This document shows positions 52,857 through 61,686 of a stretch of DNA of 64,000 nucleotides, piece by piece. The notes beneath the pieces are model-generated. The model was given only the letters and a program-made list of their open reading frames with translations. It was not told the DNA's origin and made no database searches. This stretch comes from CAYJIX01 sp964370375 (GTDB lineage: Bacteria; Desulfobacterota; Desulfovibrionia; Desulfovibrionales; Desulfovibrionaceae). The translations under genes and the position numbers were made by a program. Position 1 is the stretch's first letter. Each line of letters begins with the position of its first letter. The stretch lies in NCBI GenBank assembly GCA_964370375.1, contig CAYJIX010000005.1, positions 8,521-72,520 of the forward strand, given 5' to 3'.

Positions 52857-54128
52857 ATGAAAAGCAGTTCATGGCATACGGTCTACCAATCGATCAACCA
52901 AGAAACCTTGCGTATGATCTTATTATGGATACTGCTTTTAACCATTACGTGTTTTCCTCTTGGCAGGTTCTTTCAGACCGTGGGACCTGTTGTTGGGGGG
53001 ATAGGTCTTTTCATCTATTATTTGGCATATTGGCGTAACAGCACGCTCCGCCATCTTCCTATAGCTTGGGTCTTTATCCCTTTTTTTGTGGGAATTGTCT
53101 TACAAATAGTGTTGTCGAAATGGATAAACGTAAGCTGGGAATCTGTTTCGCCAAACTTGTACCGCGGATACCTTCTCTTATTTATAGCGCTTGAGGCTGT
53201 ACGCAAAGAACGCGATTTTGCCTACCTTGCCGTGGCCTTTGCCATTTCTTGCTTGTATATGGGCCTTGATGGCATGTGGCAATGGCATACGGGTTTTTCT
53301 TTTATCAAAGGTGAATCCATCCAAGGGATTGAAGTTGGCTTGCCAAGGCTTACAGGATCTTTTGGTGGTTTTTTTGTGGGCGATTACATGGCCCTTACTT
53401 TGCTGCCTTCCTTTGCCCTATGGTACGTATTGCCCGTGCGTAAGCTTTGGGGACGGGCTCTGTTATTGGCTCTTTTGTTAAGTCCCGGGTTCTTTCTTTG
53501 GGGCGGTGCTCAAGCTCGTGCTGGGTACTTGGCCTTGGTTGGGGGGCTTTACGTTCTTATGGCTTTTATATTGTTTCGTCCGCGCGTTATAAGCATAGCT
53601 TTACCAGTCCTTGCAGGCATTGGCGTGCTTTTTTTTGGGCCTTCAAGGGTATCATTGGAAACAGCCATGCAGGATGGGCGATTTGCTATCTGGCAGAAAG
53701 CTTGGAACGTGTTTTTGGATTCTCCGTGGATAGGATTTGGGGGAGATGCCTTTACACAAGCCTTACAATTTTTGGGGTATCCTCATATGGAAGGATCCGT
53801 TGAAATCGCGCATCCGCATAACATCTATTTGCAGTGGTTAGCAGAAGGCGGTGTTATTACCTTTACACTCTTTATGCTTTTTTTTGGCATAATTTGCTTG
53901 TGGAGTTTTTTTAGGATCATAAAAGGTGTTCAACAAGAGCAGCTTGGGATAGTTACAGGGCAAGCTTGGCGGTGCACAGCGTTTTTTTGGTCAGGGTTCT
54001 TGGGCTATCTTATAATCGGCCTGGTGGGGCATGATTTTTATGACACGCGTTTTGTGCCATCTTGCATGATACTGATAGGCATAACCTTGGCTGGTTGTGT
54101 ACATAATACAGCGCTGCAACGAAGCTAG
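52857..54128 (+). CDS. O-antigen ligase/polymerase (Wzy_C family)
   Basis: 423-residue membrane protein with about ten to twelve segments and a large periplasmic loop. It is recognised by the Wzy_C motif AHPHNIYLQWLAEGGVI, with the preceding WIGFGGDAFTQAL. It attaches or polymerises O-antigen on the LPS core at the periplasmic face of the inner membrane. The start is ATG after AAAGGAAA. It leads a cluster with a GT4 and a GT9 glycosyltransferase. Which of ligase or polymerase applies cannot be separated by sequence alone. Confidence 0.85.
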   Translation: MKSSSWHTVYQSINQETLRMILLWILLLTITCFPLGRFFQTVGPVVGGIGLFIYYLAYWRNSTLRHLPIAWVFIPFFVGIVLQIVLSKWINVSWESVSPNLYRGYLLLFIALEAVRKERDFAYLAVAFAISCLYMGLDGMWQWHTGFSFIKGESIQGIEVGLPRLTGSFGGFFVGDYMALTLLPSFALWYVLPVRKLWGRALLLALLLSPGFFLWGGAQARAGYLALVGGLYVLMAFILFRPRVISIALPVLAGIGVLFFGPSRVSLETAMQDGRFAIWQKAWNVFLDSPWIGFGGDAFTQALQFLGYPHMEGSVEIAHPHNIYLQWLAEGGVITFTLFMLFFGIICLWSFFRIIKGVQQEQLGIVTGQAWRCTAFFWSGFLGYLIIGLVGHDFYDTRFVPSCMILIGITLAGCVHNTALQRS

Positions 54129-54136
54129 GCAAAAGT

Positions 54137-55267
54137 ATGGAACATTACCGTAAACCTGTGCTTGTGACTGTCACCAATGAACTTGGTGTGGGAGGAGTGC
54201 AAATGCTCCTTGCACGGGTTTTGCCGCTCCTTACGCAGTTTTATGAAGTGCATTGCGTGTGCTATAGGGCCAAAGGAATTTTGTTTGACAGTCTGCCAGA
54301 ACAAGGCGTGCAAACACATTTTATACCCAGCCATGGGCGTTTTAATGTGCGCACGTTATGGAAATACGCTCGTTTTTTTCGTTCAGTGCAGGCTGATATT
54401 GTGCATGCGCACAGCCATACAGGCAATGTTTTTGCGATTTTGGCAGCAACCTTGGCCCGTGTTCCGGTAAAAATAGGGCACATCCACACGGGCTTGCACT
54501 TTTTTGGTTCTTCAGCGTTTAGGCGGCGCAGGCAAGCCTTTGAAGAAAGCATGGTCTTGCGGCTTTGTAATGCCAAGATGCTGGTTATTTCAAAGGACAT
54601 GCTGGATTTTGGCAAGCGCACGCTCTCTCTGCCTGATTCTGCCTTTGAGCTTGTGCATAACGGCGTTGTGCTGCCGACGTTTTATGAAAACGTGGCAGAA
54701 CGTACACAAACCCTTCGCACCACATACAATTTGACAGAGCATGAGCGTATTTTTGGTTTTGTAGGGCGACTTGAGCCCATAAAAGGTTTGGACTTTTTAT
54801 TGGATCAGGTGGAGGCTTGGCAGGTTGCAGGTGAAAAGTTCACGCTTTTTATCCTTGGCAGTGGCAATGCCGAGTGTACAAAAAAATGGCAAGAGCGCGC
54901 CGCACGTATTGGCGACGGTAAACGCGTGGTGTGGCTTGGGGTGCAAAAGGATGTGTACAGTTGGTACCCCTGTTTTGACCTTTTTCTTTTCACTTCTTTG
55001 CCTAAGGTAGAAGGCATGGGCATGGTCATGGTTGAAGCGGCGTTTCATGGGCTGCCAATACTTGTACGGCGTATCGGAACAGCTGAAGAGGTTCACGAAT
55101 ATTATGATCGTATGACGTTTTTTGACGATCATGACAGCCCACATGAGGCGCTACAAGCAGCCCTGAGCAACGGGCCTGATACGAGCCGTCGCATAGAGCA
55201 TTTTTCCATAGAAGCCATGGCTGAGCGATTGCGCAATCTTTATGATGGTTTATTAGCAGGCTGTTGA
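54137..55267 (+). CDS. GT4-family glycosyltransferase (LPS core or O-antigen)
   Basis: 376-residue GT-B enzyme. Motifs are the N-terminal GVGGVQMLLARVLP, the acceptor-side HAHSHTGN, FGFVGRLEPIKG and the donor-binding PKVEGMGMVMVEAAFHGLP with an EX7E pair. It starts eight bases after the O-antigen ligase-like gene. The last four residues (LAGC) and stop are written by the first bases of a dispersed repeat (AGCAGGCTGTTGA), so an element insertion may have rebuilt its 3' end. Sugar specificity unknown. Confidence 0.88.
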   Translation: MEHYRKPVLVTVTNELGVGGVQMLLARVLPLLTQFYEVHCVCYRAKGILFDSLPEQGVQTHFIPSHGRFNVRTLWKYARFFRSVQADIVHAHSHTGNVFAILAATLARVPVKIGHIHTGLHFFGSSAFRRRRQAFEESMVLRLCNAKMLVISKDMLDFGKRTLSLPDSAFELVHNGVVLPTFYENVAERTQTLRTTYNLTEHERIFGFVGRLEPIKGLDFLLDQVEAWQVAGEKFTLFILGSGNAECTKKWQERAARIGDGKRVVWLGVQKDVYSWYPCFDLFLFTSLPKVEGMGMVMVEAAFHGLPILVRRIGTAEEVHEYYDRMTFFDDHDSPHEALQAALSNGPDTSRRIEHFSIEAMAERLRNLYDGLLAGC

Positions 55268-55590
55268 AAAAGTGCAATCGCTCTACTCTCTATATCCGTA
55301 ACACTCGTTCCTCGTGTACGGCTACCCCGCTTTGCGGGGCCCTTTCGGGTAGGTGCGTTGTCAGAGTCCTTTTTTCTTGTTGCATGGACCATAGCCGGCT
55401 GTCTATTTGCGTACTTGCTCATGCTTTGCAAACGCAAACGGCTACGCCGCCCTTTGGGTAGCAAAAGTCCTATGCTTCCTTGAAAAAAGATAACCTTCCT
55501 AGCATCTTACGTTTTTTGAACAGCCTGTGAGAAACTGATATGCTATGGATTTTTATTCATTTTTTGGAACAGACTTTTCAGCAGGCTGTT
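55254..55590 (+). repeat. composite dispersed repeat element, copy 3
   Basis: Left end AGCAGGCTGTTGAAAAAG, right end TTTTTTGAACAGCCTG (to 55528), then about 55 bases resembling those after the 25.7-kb copy (CTGATATGCT...GGAACAGAC) and another AGCAGGCTGTT at 55580-55590. The core at 55381-55480 matches 23551-23650 at 96 of 100 positions. The part at about 55285-55370 looks like a diverged tandem copy of the core unit (GGCTACCCCGC...CGGGTAGG versus GGCTACGCCGC...GGGTAGC). No transposase frame is present. Confidence 0.8.
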
Positions 55591-55608
55591 AAAGGCTCGT
55601 AAAAAATC

Positions 55609-56634
55609 ATGACACACACTTCACCAAAAAACGTTTCTCAGGATGAGTTTTCACGGATTTTATGCATTCGTACCGACCGTATTGGCGATATGATGATAGC
55701 AACGCCTGTGTTTCGGGCTTTGCGTAAAAGGTATCCAAAGGCGCGTATCGATGTTTTGGCTTCGCGCCTCAATCACATTGCGGTACAAGGGAATCCTTAT
55801 CTTGATAACGTGTATGTATTTGATAAAAAGGCTTTTTGGACATGGCCTTGCCTTGTCTTGACCTTGCGTAAGGTGCGCTATGATTGCTGTATTGTGCTAA
55901 ACTCAACGTCTGGCACCACATGCAACCTTATGCGAACCCTTGGTATTCCCCATAGGTTTGGCTTTCATGTGCAGGAAAAACACAGAAAACTTTTTACAGA
56001 AATTTTGCCAAAACCGCATGATGTGCATGTTATTTCAGGAACCCTTGCTGCACTGAGCCGTTTTGGAATTGAGAACCCTTCGCCGGATTTGGATTTTGTG
56101 GTGCCAGAAAACCTTTGCCCTGCCATGCAAGCGCGTTTTCCAAGGCAAGAAGGGCGAATACGCCTTGCCATATTTATAGGGAATATCAAAAAAATTCAGA
56201 ACCGTTGGCCACCTGAAAAGTTTGTACAGCTCATGCAAAACCTGCTTGAACAGCATGACCATGTTGACCTTGTGGTGTTTGCAGGCCCGTCTGATCGTCC
56301 GTTATTGCCTTTTTTTGAAGATATAGCACAAAATCCGCGCGTGCAGATTTTTGTTGGCGAATCGTTTCAGGAAAGCGGAGCCTTTTTACAACAATGTGAT
56401 GCCTTTATCGGCGGATCAACAGGGCCGACTCACCTAGCTTCTGCACTTAATGTGCCTGTGCTTTCCATCATCACCCAATACAATGTACACTATTGGCATC
56501 CTTTGGGCGAACAGCATAAGTGGGTAGCTCCTCCAACAGACATAACGGACATGCGCCAAATTCCTGTGGATGAAGTCCTAGCCATGGTCAACGAGTTTGT
56601 TGAAGAACAAGGTAAGCAGCAAGACAGGCAATAA
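55609..56634 (+). CDS. GT9-family glycosyltransferase (ADP-heptose:LPS heptosyltransferase-like)
   Basis: 341-residue GT-B enzyme of family 9 that adds heptose to LPS inner core. Hallmarks are RTDRIGDMMIATPVFRALR at the N terminus and the donor-site GGSTGPTHLASALNVPVL. A short linker of about fifteen residues before the fold is non-standard. Its upstream region is the dispersed repeat, so its promoter lies in or after it; no clear ribosome binding site beyond an AAGG-type box is seen. WaaC, WaaF and WaaQ cannot be told apart from this view. Confidence 0.88.
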   Translation: MTHTSPKNVSQDEFSRILCIRTDRIGDMMIATPVFRALRKRYPKARIDVLASRLNHIAVQGNPYLDNVYVFDKKAFWTWPCLVLTLRKVRYDCCIVLNSTSGTTCNLMRTLGIPHRFGFHVQEKHRKLFTEILPKPHDVHVISGTLAALSRFGIENPSPDLDFVVPENLCPAMQARFPRQEGRIRLAIFIGNIKKIQNRWPPEKFVQLMQNLLEQHDHVDLVVFAGPSDRPLLPFFEDIAQNPRVQIFVGESFQESGAFLQQCDAFIGGSTGPTHLASALNVPVLSIITQYNVHYWHPLGEQHKWVAPPTDITDMRQIPVDEVLAMVNEFVEEQGKQQDRQ

Positions 56635-56662
56635 GGTAGGCCGTGCTGACGTTTGTGTGTTA

Positions 56663-56738
56663 TTAGCCTGTTGAAAAAGTCCATTTCCAAAAAAAACTGG
56701 TAAACCCTTTAGCATATTGTTTTTTCAACAGCCTGTTA
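56663..56738. repeat. short palindromic copy of the AGGCTGTTGAAAAA family
   Basis: CTGTTGAAAAA (56668-56678) and TTTTTCAACAG (56721-56731) form an 11-bp inverted repeat around 42 bases. It sits exactly between two convergent genes and could serve as their terminator. The right end touches the stop codon of the NarJ-like gene. Confidence 0.7.
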
Positions 56739-57305
56739 CCACAATTCATCCACGGGGCCTGCGTGACGCCTGCAGGGTTCTTCTTCTCCTATAATCAAGG
56801 CAACAGCCCGACCAAGGGGCGCGTATAATGTGCCGGAATCAGCCAGCCTTGCAGCTATTTGACGCATAAGTCCGCCAAATCCATCAATAATAATCATACG
56901 TCCCCATCCTTGGCCATCCATTATGTATTCAAGGCTAATGGGAACAGCATGCGCAAGTTTTTGCGTATTGCACTCAAAGCTTGTGTCTGCATACAGTTGT
57001 GCAAGTTCTGCCAAAGCTCTGCCAAGGTCAGGACTATTGTCATCATCATGATGCCACGATAAGTACAGGCACGTCCTTGGATGTGTGGAAAAAACGCGGC
57101 CATGGGTTTCTTGCAGGGTAAAAAGGCGGCAATGCCTGGCTTCATGGACAAATCTGTCCAGATTGTCTTTTAACGGTAGGGGCCAGTCGTCATGCTCTTC
57201 ATGAGTTTTTGCTGCCAACCGTTCAAGGTCATTGCGAAAATGTTCATCAGGAAATCGTAATAATGAAACAAGTACGCGTAGGGTGTCTTTGTTTGTACAG
57301 ATCAT
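56736..57305 (-). CDS. NarJ/TorD-like molybdoenzyme maturation chaperone
   Basis: 189-residue helical protein resembling NarJ/DmsD/TorD chaperones that deliver and insert molybdenum cofactor into oxidoreductases. The relevant part is FTLQETHGRVFSTHPRTCLYL, followed by the His/Asp stretch SWHHDDDNSPDLGRAL, like the loop of NarJ. The start is the ATG after CGAGGAAC; an upstream ATG adds 16 codons without support. No molybdoenzyme subunit gene is adjacent, so its client must lie outside the window or be lost. TAA abuts a repeat end. Confidence 0.7.
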   Translation of the reverse strand: MICTNKDTLRVLVSLLRFPDEHFRNDLERLAAKTHEEHDDWPLPLKDNLDRFVHEARHCRLFTLQETHGRVFSTHPRTCLYLSWHHDDDNSPDLGRALAELAQLYADTSFECNTQKLAHAVPISLEYIMDGQGWGRMIIIDGFGGLMRQIAARLADSGTLYAPLGRAVALIIGEEEPCRRHAGPVDELW

Positions 57306-57397
57306 AGTGTTCCTCGTGAGATGGGTATTTGCTTTTGTAATACCAATAAACACAGAGGGGACTCAATGATAAGCAGTCTATAATACATTAAAAAAAA

Positions 57398-57425
57398 TGC
57401 CATGGTAAATGTAAATACCATGGCA
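57398..57425 (-). terminator. terminator of the polytopic membrane protein gene
   Basis: 10-bp stem TGCCATGGTA with an eight-base loop. On the minus strand it is followed by TTTTTTT. It separates the membrane protein gene from the NarJ-like gene, so the two are not simply co-transcribed. Confidence 0.85.
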
Positions 57426-57451
57426 CAAAAAAAATGAAATTTTCAGGATAT

Positions 57452-57470
57452 CATTTTCAACAGCCTGCTA
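57452..57470. repeat. solo end of the dispersed repeat family
   Basis: CATTTTCAACAGCCTGCTA, a single terminus without an internal part. It overlaps the stop of the membrane protein gene (TAG followed by CAGGCTGTTG on the minus strand). Confidence 0.6.
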
Positions 57471-58520
57471 CAGCAACAAGCTTATCAGCAGCACATTGCC
57501 CCAAACAGATGCAATCACACAAAGGCTGCCAAAAAGAATGGAAAGCTTATGTCGCAAGGGCACAACGGCTTTTCGTACAATTACAAAGGCAAGCAGTGCA
57601 AAAAGAGGCAGAACACATTGCACAAGCAAAAAGGCCAACAACGGGAGCAAATCCTTTGTAAGGCCAAACCATTCCAAGGGATTCATGCCAAGGCGCGCGC
57701 TAATCCACGAGCTTAAAGGTGCTGTGTCGGCAAAAAGGGCAGCTAAGCGCGCGGGCATTTCTGGTTGTGCGGTATAAAGTGAAAGGAGCGTGGGCAAATA
57801 AAGTGCCTGACCCACCCACAAAAGGGCTGCGCCAACAGCGCCATAGCCTGCACAAAAACGTAAAGTGTGGACATAATAATCACGCCCAAAATCGTCCTTG
57901 GATCGGCGGATAAGGAGCCATAGAAAAGCAAGCACACATGCACCGGCAAGGCTTGCACCAAGGATAAGGGCAAAAATGCCCATGATTTCAGATAAGCTTG
58001 TGCGCGCAAAGAAAGAGGCAACAACAGCTTGACCCTGTTTGAAGAGGCTAAGTGTGGCCTCCATAGCAGGATCAAGAGCTGCAAAAAGATAGAGCGTTTG
58101 CACAAAAGCACAAACAAGGGCCGTTAAAAACAGCAGACCTAGGCAAAAAAGGCCTATCCTGTGCCGTTTAGCCGAAGCAACGCGCTTCCAGCCCCACAAA
58201 ATGACAGAGCCGATGATGGCACTATGCAGCAGCATAAACCCTATTGCGCCCCCAAAGGGAAGCCAAAAAGAGGGCAAGCCGTTTTCAGCTGTTCCGTGGA
58301 TCACGGAAAAAAGGGCGAAACAAAGAACCAAAAGCCAGCCAGCAATGGTTGCCAGCATGGCCAGGGGTCTGCTCATACGGCTGATGAGCCGTTCTTTGGC
58401 AGATAATGCTTCACCTGACACAGCAAAGGCCATAAAAGATAGCGATACCGTTGCAGCAAGCAGCAGTACCCCCACAGCAACGCCAAGCACAGGCAGCCAA
58501 AGCCCAAAAGGATAACTCAT
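57468..58520 (-). CDS. polytopic membrane protein of unknown function
   Basis: 350-residue protein with about nine or ten hydrophobic helices and few charged loops. It has no signature I recognise. Arg- and Lys-rich cytoplasmic turns (SAKERLISRMSRP, KRVASAKRHR, IRRSKDDFGRD) mark topology. Size and helix number recall membrane subunits of respiratory complexes, but no conserved His or quinone motif is evident. The start is the second ATG, with AAGG ten bases upstream. Its neighbour on the same strand is a NarJ-like chaperone, but a terminator lies between them. Confidence 0.7.
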   Translation of the reverse strand: MSYPFGLWLPVLGVAVGVLLLAATVSLSFMAFAVSGEALSAKERLISRMSRPLAMLATIAGWLLVLCFALFSVIHGTAENGLPSFWLPFGGAIGFMLLHSAIIGSVILWGWKRVASAKRHRIGLFCLGLLFLTALVCAFVQTLYLFAALDPAMEATLSLFKQGQAVVASFFARTSLSEIMGIFALILGASLAGACVLAFLWLLIRRSKDDFGRDYYVHTLRFCAGYGAVGAALLWVGQALYLPTLLSLYTAQPEMPARLAALFADTAPLSSWISARLGMNPLEWFGLTKDLLPLLAFLLVQCVLPLFALLAFVIVRKAVVPLRHKLSILFGSLCVIASVWGNVLLISLLL

Positions 58521-58837
58521 GGTATACATACCTTGCTAAATACTGCACAACGGAAAGGGAATCAAGGGAAAAATAGACCAGGCAATCACAGAATTTTCCA
58601 AGATTCTTTTCCACAATCTTAGAACGTATGGGCACAGATTGTGCAAAAGCATGTTCGACAAAACACAAGGGCTGAAAAAAGTACCGAGCTTTTTTCAACG
58701 CAAATGGGATGCTGATTGCTTGAAATGTATTGAAATAACACGAAAAAAGGATGGTTCCAGTGCATTGGCGAGGTTTTATGCGCCTTGCATGACCTTTTGG
58801 GATAGGCTATAGCTTACGCGATGCATGGAGTTTTATT
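58521..58837. other. intergenic region between divergent genes
   Basis: 317 bases. It holds a 9-bp inverted repeat TGAAAAAAG/CTTTTTTCA (58673-58697) with seven bases between. Promoters for the membrane protein gene and miaB must lie here but cannot be fixed. No coding frame is supported. Confidence 0.5.
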
Positions 58838-60238
58838 ATGAATACAACGTTTCACATCACGACCTTTGGTTGCCAGATGAATGTTAATGATTCTGAATGG
58901 CTAGCTAGGTCTCTTCGCAATCGTGGCTTTGAAGAAGCGCCCATTGAGTCTGCCAATGTGGTGATTCTTGCCACCTGTTCTGTGCGTGAAAAGCCTGAAT
59001 TAAAAGTTTATCAGGCTCTACGAAGCATTGCCAAGCATATGAAGGATCGCCCCCATGCGTTTACTGTTGTCACAGGGTGCGTTGCGCAACAGATAGGCGC
59101 GGCCTTTTTTGAACGATTTGAAAAAGTGCGTTTGGTGGTTGGTACAGATGGTATTAGCCAAGCCCCTGACGCCATTGTCCGTTTGGTTCAAGAGCCTACG
59201 TTGCGTTTGCAATTGACAGATTTGACCTCAGACTATGAAGAACGAGAGGCAGCATTGCCGCCTCTTCACGAAGAGCTTTCACATAGTATGGGTACGGGAA
59301 AAGCATCCCCCATGGCCTATGTCAACATCATGCAGGGCTGTGATAATTATTGCGCGTACTGTATTGTGCCGTATACTAGGGGGCCGCAAAAATCCCGAAC
59401 GCTTTTATCCGTTATGGATGAATGTAAAGCCTTGCTGGAACGGGGCGTGCGTGAAATTACGCTTCTTGGGCAAAATGTGAATGCCTATGGGATGGATGGT
59501 GGTGTGGTATCGTCTAAAGAAAGCTTTGCCGATGTATTGCGCAATGTTGCAGCCTTGCCGGGCCTTGCCAGATTGCGTTTTATAACGCCGCACCCCAAGG
59601 ACTTTTCTCCGGAAACCGTTGCCTTATTTGCCGAGCTGCCCAATTTGTGCCCACGGCTCCACCTGCCCATGCAAGCAGGTTCTGACAACACGTTAGCTGC
59701 TATGGGGCGAAAATATACAAGGGCAGACTATATGGACCTTGTGCAAAGCCTGCGCAGGGCTCGGCCTGATATTGCCCTGTCCTCAGATATTATTGTAGGT
59801 TTCCCGGGAGAAACAGAACAAGATTTTGCACAAACTCTAAGCGCTGTACAAGAAGTTGGCTTTATGTCCAGCTTTTCTTTTTGTTATTCAGATCGCCCGG
59901 GCACAGCAGCTGAAAAAATGCCTAACAAGGTAGAACTTGCGGTGCAAAAAGAGCGATTGGCACAGCTTCAATCCCTGCAAGATACCTTGACACAAGCTTG
60001 GCTAAAACAACAAGTAGGCAAAGAAACAGAGCTTATTTTAGAATCGCCAAGCCGCAAGCAAAAAAATAGCGCGAAAGACCTTTTTGCCGATTCCACTATA
60101 CAGGACTGGAAAGGCACTGATCCTTGGGGGCATACCGTGAATGTAGAAGTGCAAAACGGCTATCCCGGATACATGGTGCCGGTAACCATTACAGCGGCTA
60201 AAAGACATACCTTGGTTGGGCGTGTACGATCATTGTGA
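58838..60238 (+). CDS. miaB: tRNA-2-methylthio-N6-dimethylallyladenosine synthase
   Basis: Radical SAM methylthiotransferase acting on A37 of tRNAs reading UNN codons, 466 residues. The N-terminal UPF0004 domain carries three cluster Cys in TFGCQMN, ILATCSVRE and VTGCVAQ. The radical SAM cluster is GCDNYCAYCIVPYTRG. A C-terminal TRAM-like RNA-binding part ends the protein (PVTITAAKRHTLVGRV). A Lys/Asp-rich insertion (around 405-420) before the TRAM part is slightly longer than usual. It is the first gene of a three-gene run with the DUF151 and PHP genes. Confidence 0.95.
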   Translation: MNTTFHITTFGCQMNVNDSEWLARSLRNRGFEEAPIESANVVILATCSVREKPELKVYQALRSIAKHMKDRPHAFTVVTGCVAQQIGAAFFERFEKVRLVVGTDGISQAPDAIVRLVQEPTLRLQLTDLTSDYEEREAALPPLHEELSHSMGTGKASPMAYVNIMQGCDNYCAYCIVPYTRGPQKSRTLLSVMDECKALLERGVREITLLGQNVNAYGMDGGVVSSKESFADVLRNVAALPGLARLRFITPHPKDFSPETVALFAELPNLCPRLHLPMQAGSDNTLAAMGRKYTRADYMDLVQSLRRARPDIALSSDIIVGFPGETEQDFAQTLSAVQEVGFMSSFSFCYSDRPGTAAEKMPNKVELAVQKERLAQLQSLQDTLTQAWLKQQVGKETELILESPSRKQKNSAKDLFADSTIQDWKGTDPWGHTVNVEVQNGYPGYMVPVTITAAKRHTLVGRVRSL

Positions 60239-60295
60239 AGTGCAAGTTAACAAGTTATACACATGCCTTTGGCAGGTATATGTGCGGAGGTGACT

Positions 60296-60928
60296 ATGAT
60301 AACCATGAAGGTTGTGGGGCTAACATTAGACGGCAATTCCAACACACCTATTTTAGTACTTCAACGGGCTGATAATGAAGAGATTTTGCCCATTTGGGTG
60401 GGCGCTCCTGAAGCCATGGCCATATCCATGGCTATCAGTGATGTAAAGCTAGAACGCCCCCCAACGCATATGTTGTTGCTACAAACCATAAAATCCATGG
60501 GTGGGCAAATAACAGGGGCTTCAATCACAACGTTGAAAGACGGAACGTTTTATGCCTCCATTGAAATAGTGCGCGGGCAAGAATTTATCCATGTGGACTG
60601 CCGCCCTTCAGACGCCATTGTCCTTGCCCTTTATGCTGAAATAGCGATCACCGTGTCTCCTTCTGTTTTGCAAAAAGCCTCAGCAGATCGTGTAAGCCCA
60701 AACAGTACTGATGCAGAAAGGCGTCCTTCTGATATGAGCGATGTACACTTTAGGCAGCTTAGCAAGCAAATAAGTAAACAAGCCTTTGAAAATATTGAAA
60801 AACAAGCGAAAAAGAAAACTACAGGTGTTGCCACCATAACAGTTCACAATGCCGGAAAAATCACTGACGAAGAACAGCTTCAAGAATTATTGGCGCGGCT
60901 TGAACCTGCCAGTAAAAGGATGATGTAA
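60296..60928 (+). CDS. bifunctional-nuclease (DUF151) domain protein
   Basis: 210-residue protein with an N-terminal DUF151/BFN domain (VVGLTLDGNSNTPILVLQ; LPIWVGAPEAMAISMAI; RPSDAIVLAL). Plant members have nuclease activity, and bacterial members are uncharacterised. A charged, helical C-terminal extension of about 75 residues follows. ATG 60296 with GGAGG is used over an in-frame codon 33 bases earlier. It sits 57 bases after miaB and one base before the PHP gene, a conserved-looking pairing with RNA-modification functions. Confidence 0.9.
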   Translation: MITMKVVGLTLDGNSNTPILVLQRADNEEILPIWVGAPEAMAISMAISDVKLERPPTHMLLLQTIKSMGGQITGASITTLKDGTFYASIEIVRGQEFIHVDCRPSDAIVLALYAEIAITVSPSVLQKASADRVSPNSTDAERRPSDMSDVHFRQLSKQISKQAFENIEKQAKKKTTGVATITVHNAGKITDEEQLQELLARLEPASKRMM

Positions 60929-60929
60929 C

Positions 60930-61580
60930 GTGCTGGATTTTCATATCCATGTGGACACAACAAACCTATTGCCTGCCGAAGCAATCCGCCATGCCCGCTT
61001 TTTAGGTTATCGGGGCATTGGGCTTATCGTGCGCAGTGACGGCACAACATTATCCCTGCATTTGCCGTGGATTTTGCAACATGCGCGAAAGTACGCGCTT
61101 TACAACTCTGTTGAAGTTTTTGTTGGCGTTGAGCTTGTGCATATTCCCACAGGACTTTTGGCGGATGTTGTAGCCGAAGCACGCGCACTTGGGGCACACC
61201 TTGTGCTGGCCCACGGTGAATCGCTGGACGGCATGGCAGAACCTGGCACAAACCATGCCGCCATTCAGGCTCGTGTGGATATTTTGGCGCATCCGGGGCT
61301 TATCACCCTTGAAGATATAGGCCTTGCCGCTGAACATAGAGTCGTGCTTGAAATCACCTCTGCACCTCTGCATTGCCTAGCTAACGCCCATGTGCTAAAC
61401 ATGGCTAAAGAGCATGATTGCGGTGCGGTCTTTGGGAGCAGTGCCAAAAAAAAGCATCATATGCTGCAGCGCGATGTGTACCAAAATATGTTACGCTGTA
61501 TAGATTCAACAAAAGGGTGCGCAAAGCACGTTATAACCTCTCAAAACCGTCTGCTACAGCGATTGATGCAGCTTAAATAA
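60930..61580 (+). CDS. PHP-domain phosphoesterase-like protein
   Basis: 216-residue PHP-fold protein starting at GTG, one base after the DUF151 stop. Metal-binding residues are visible in DFHIHVDT, GVELVHIPTG, LVLAHGES and LAHPGLI, the pattern of histidinol-phosphatase and RNase P p30-like PHP proteins. The substrate is unknown; a phosphoester or RNA-related substrate is plausible next to miaB and DUF151. Length is short for a PHP enzyme, so it is a single-domain form. Confidence 0.85.
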   Translation: MLDFHIHVDTTNLLPAEAIRHARFLGYRGIGLIVRSDGTTLSLHLPWILQHARKYALYNSVEVFVGVELVHIPTGLLADVVAEARALGAHLVLAHGESLDGMAEPGTNHAAIQARVDILAHPGLITLEDIGLAAEHRVVLEITSAPLHCLANAHVLNMAKEHDCGAVFGSSAKKKHHMLQRDVYQNMLRCIDSTKGCAKHVITSQNRLLQRLMQLK

Positions 61581-61686
61581 AGGTGTCGGTGCTGCGAAAA
61601 AACCTTAGCAGCCTGATGGGCATATGTGATTGTATGGTGGCATGTTGAAGTAACGCTGAAACAACTTTGAATTTTGGGAAGTATTC

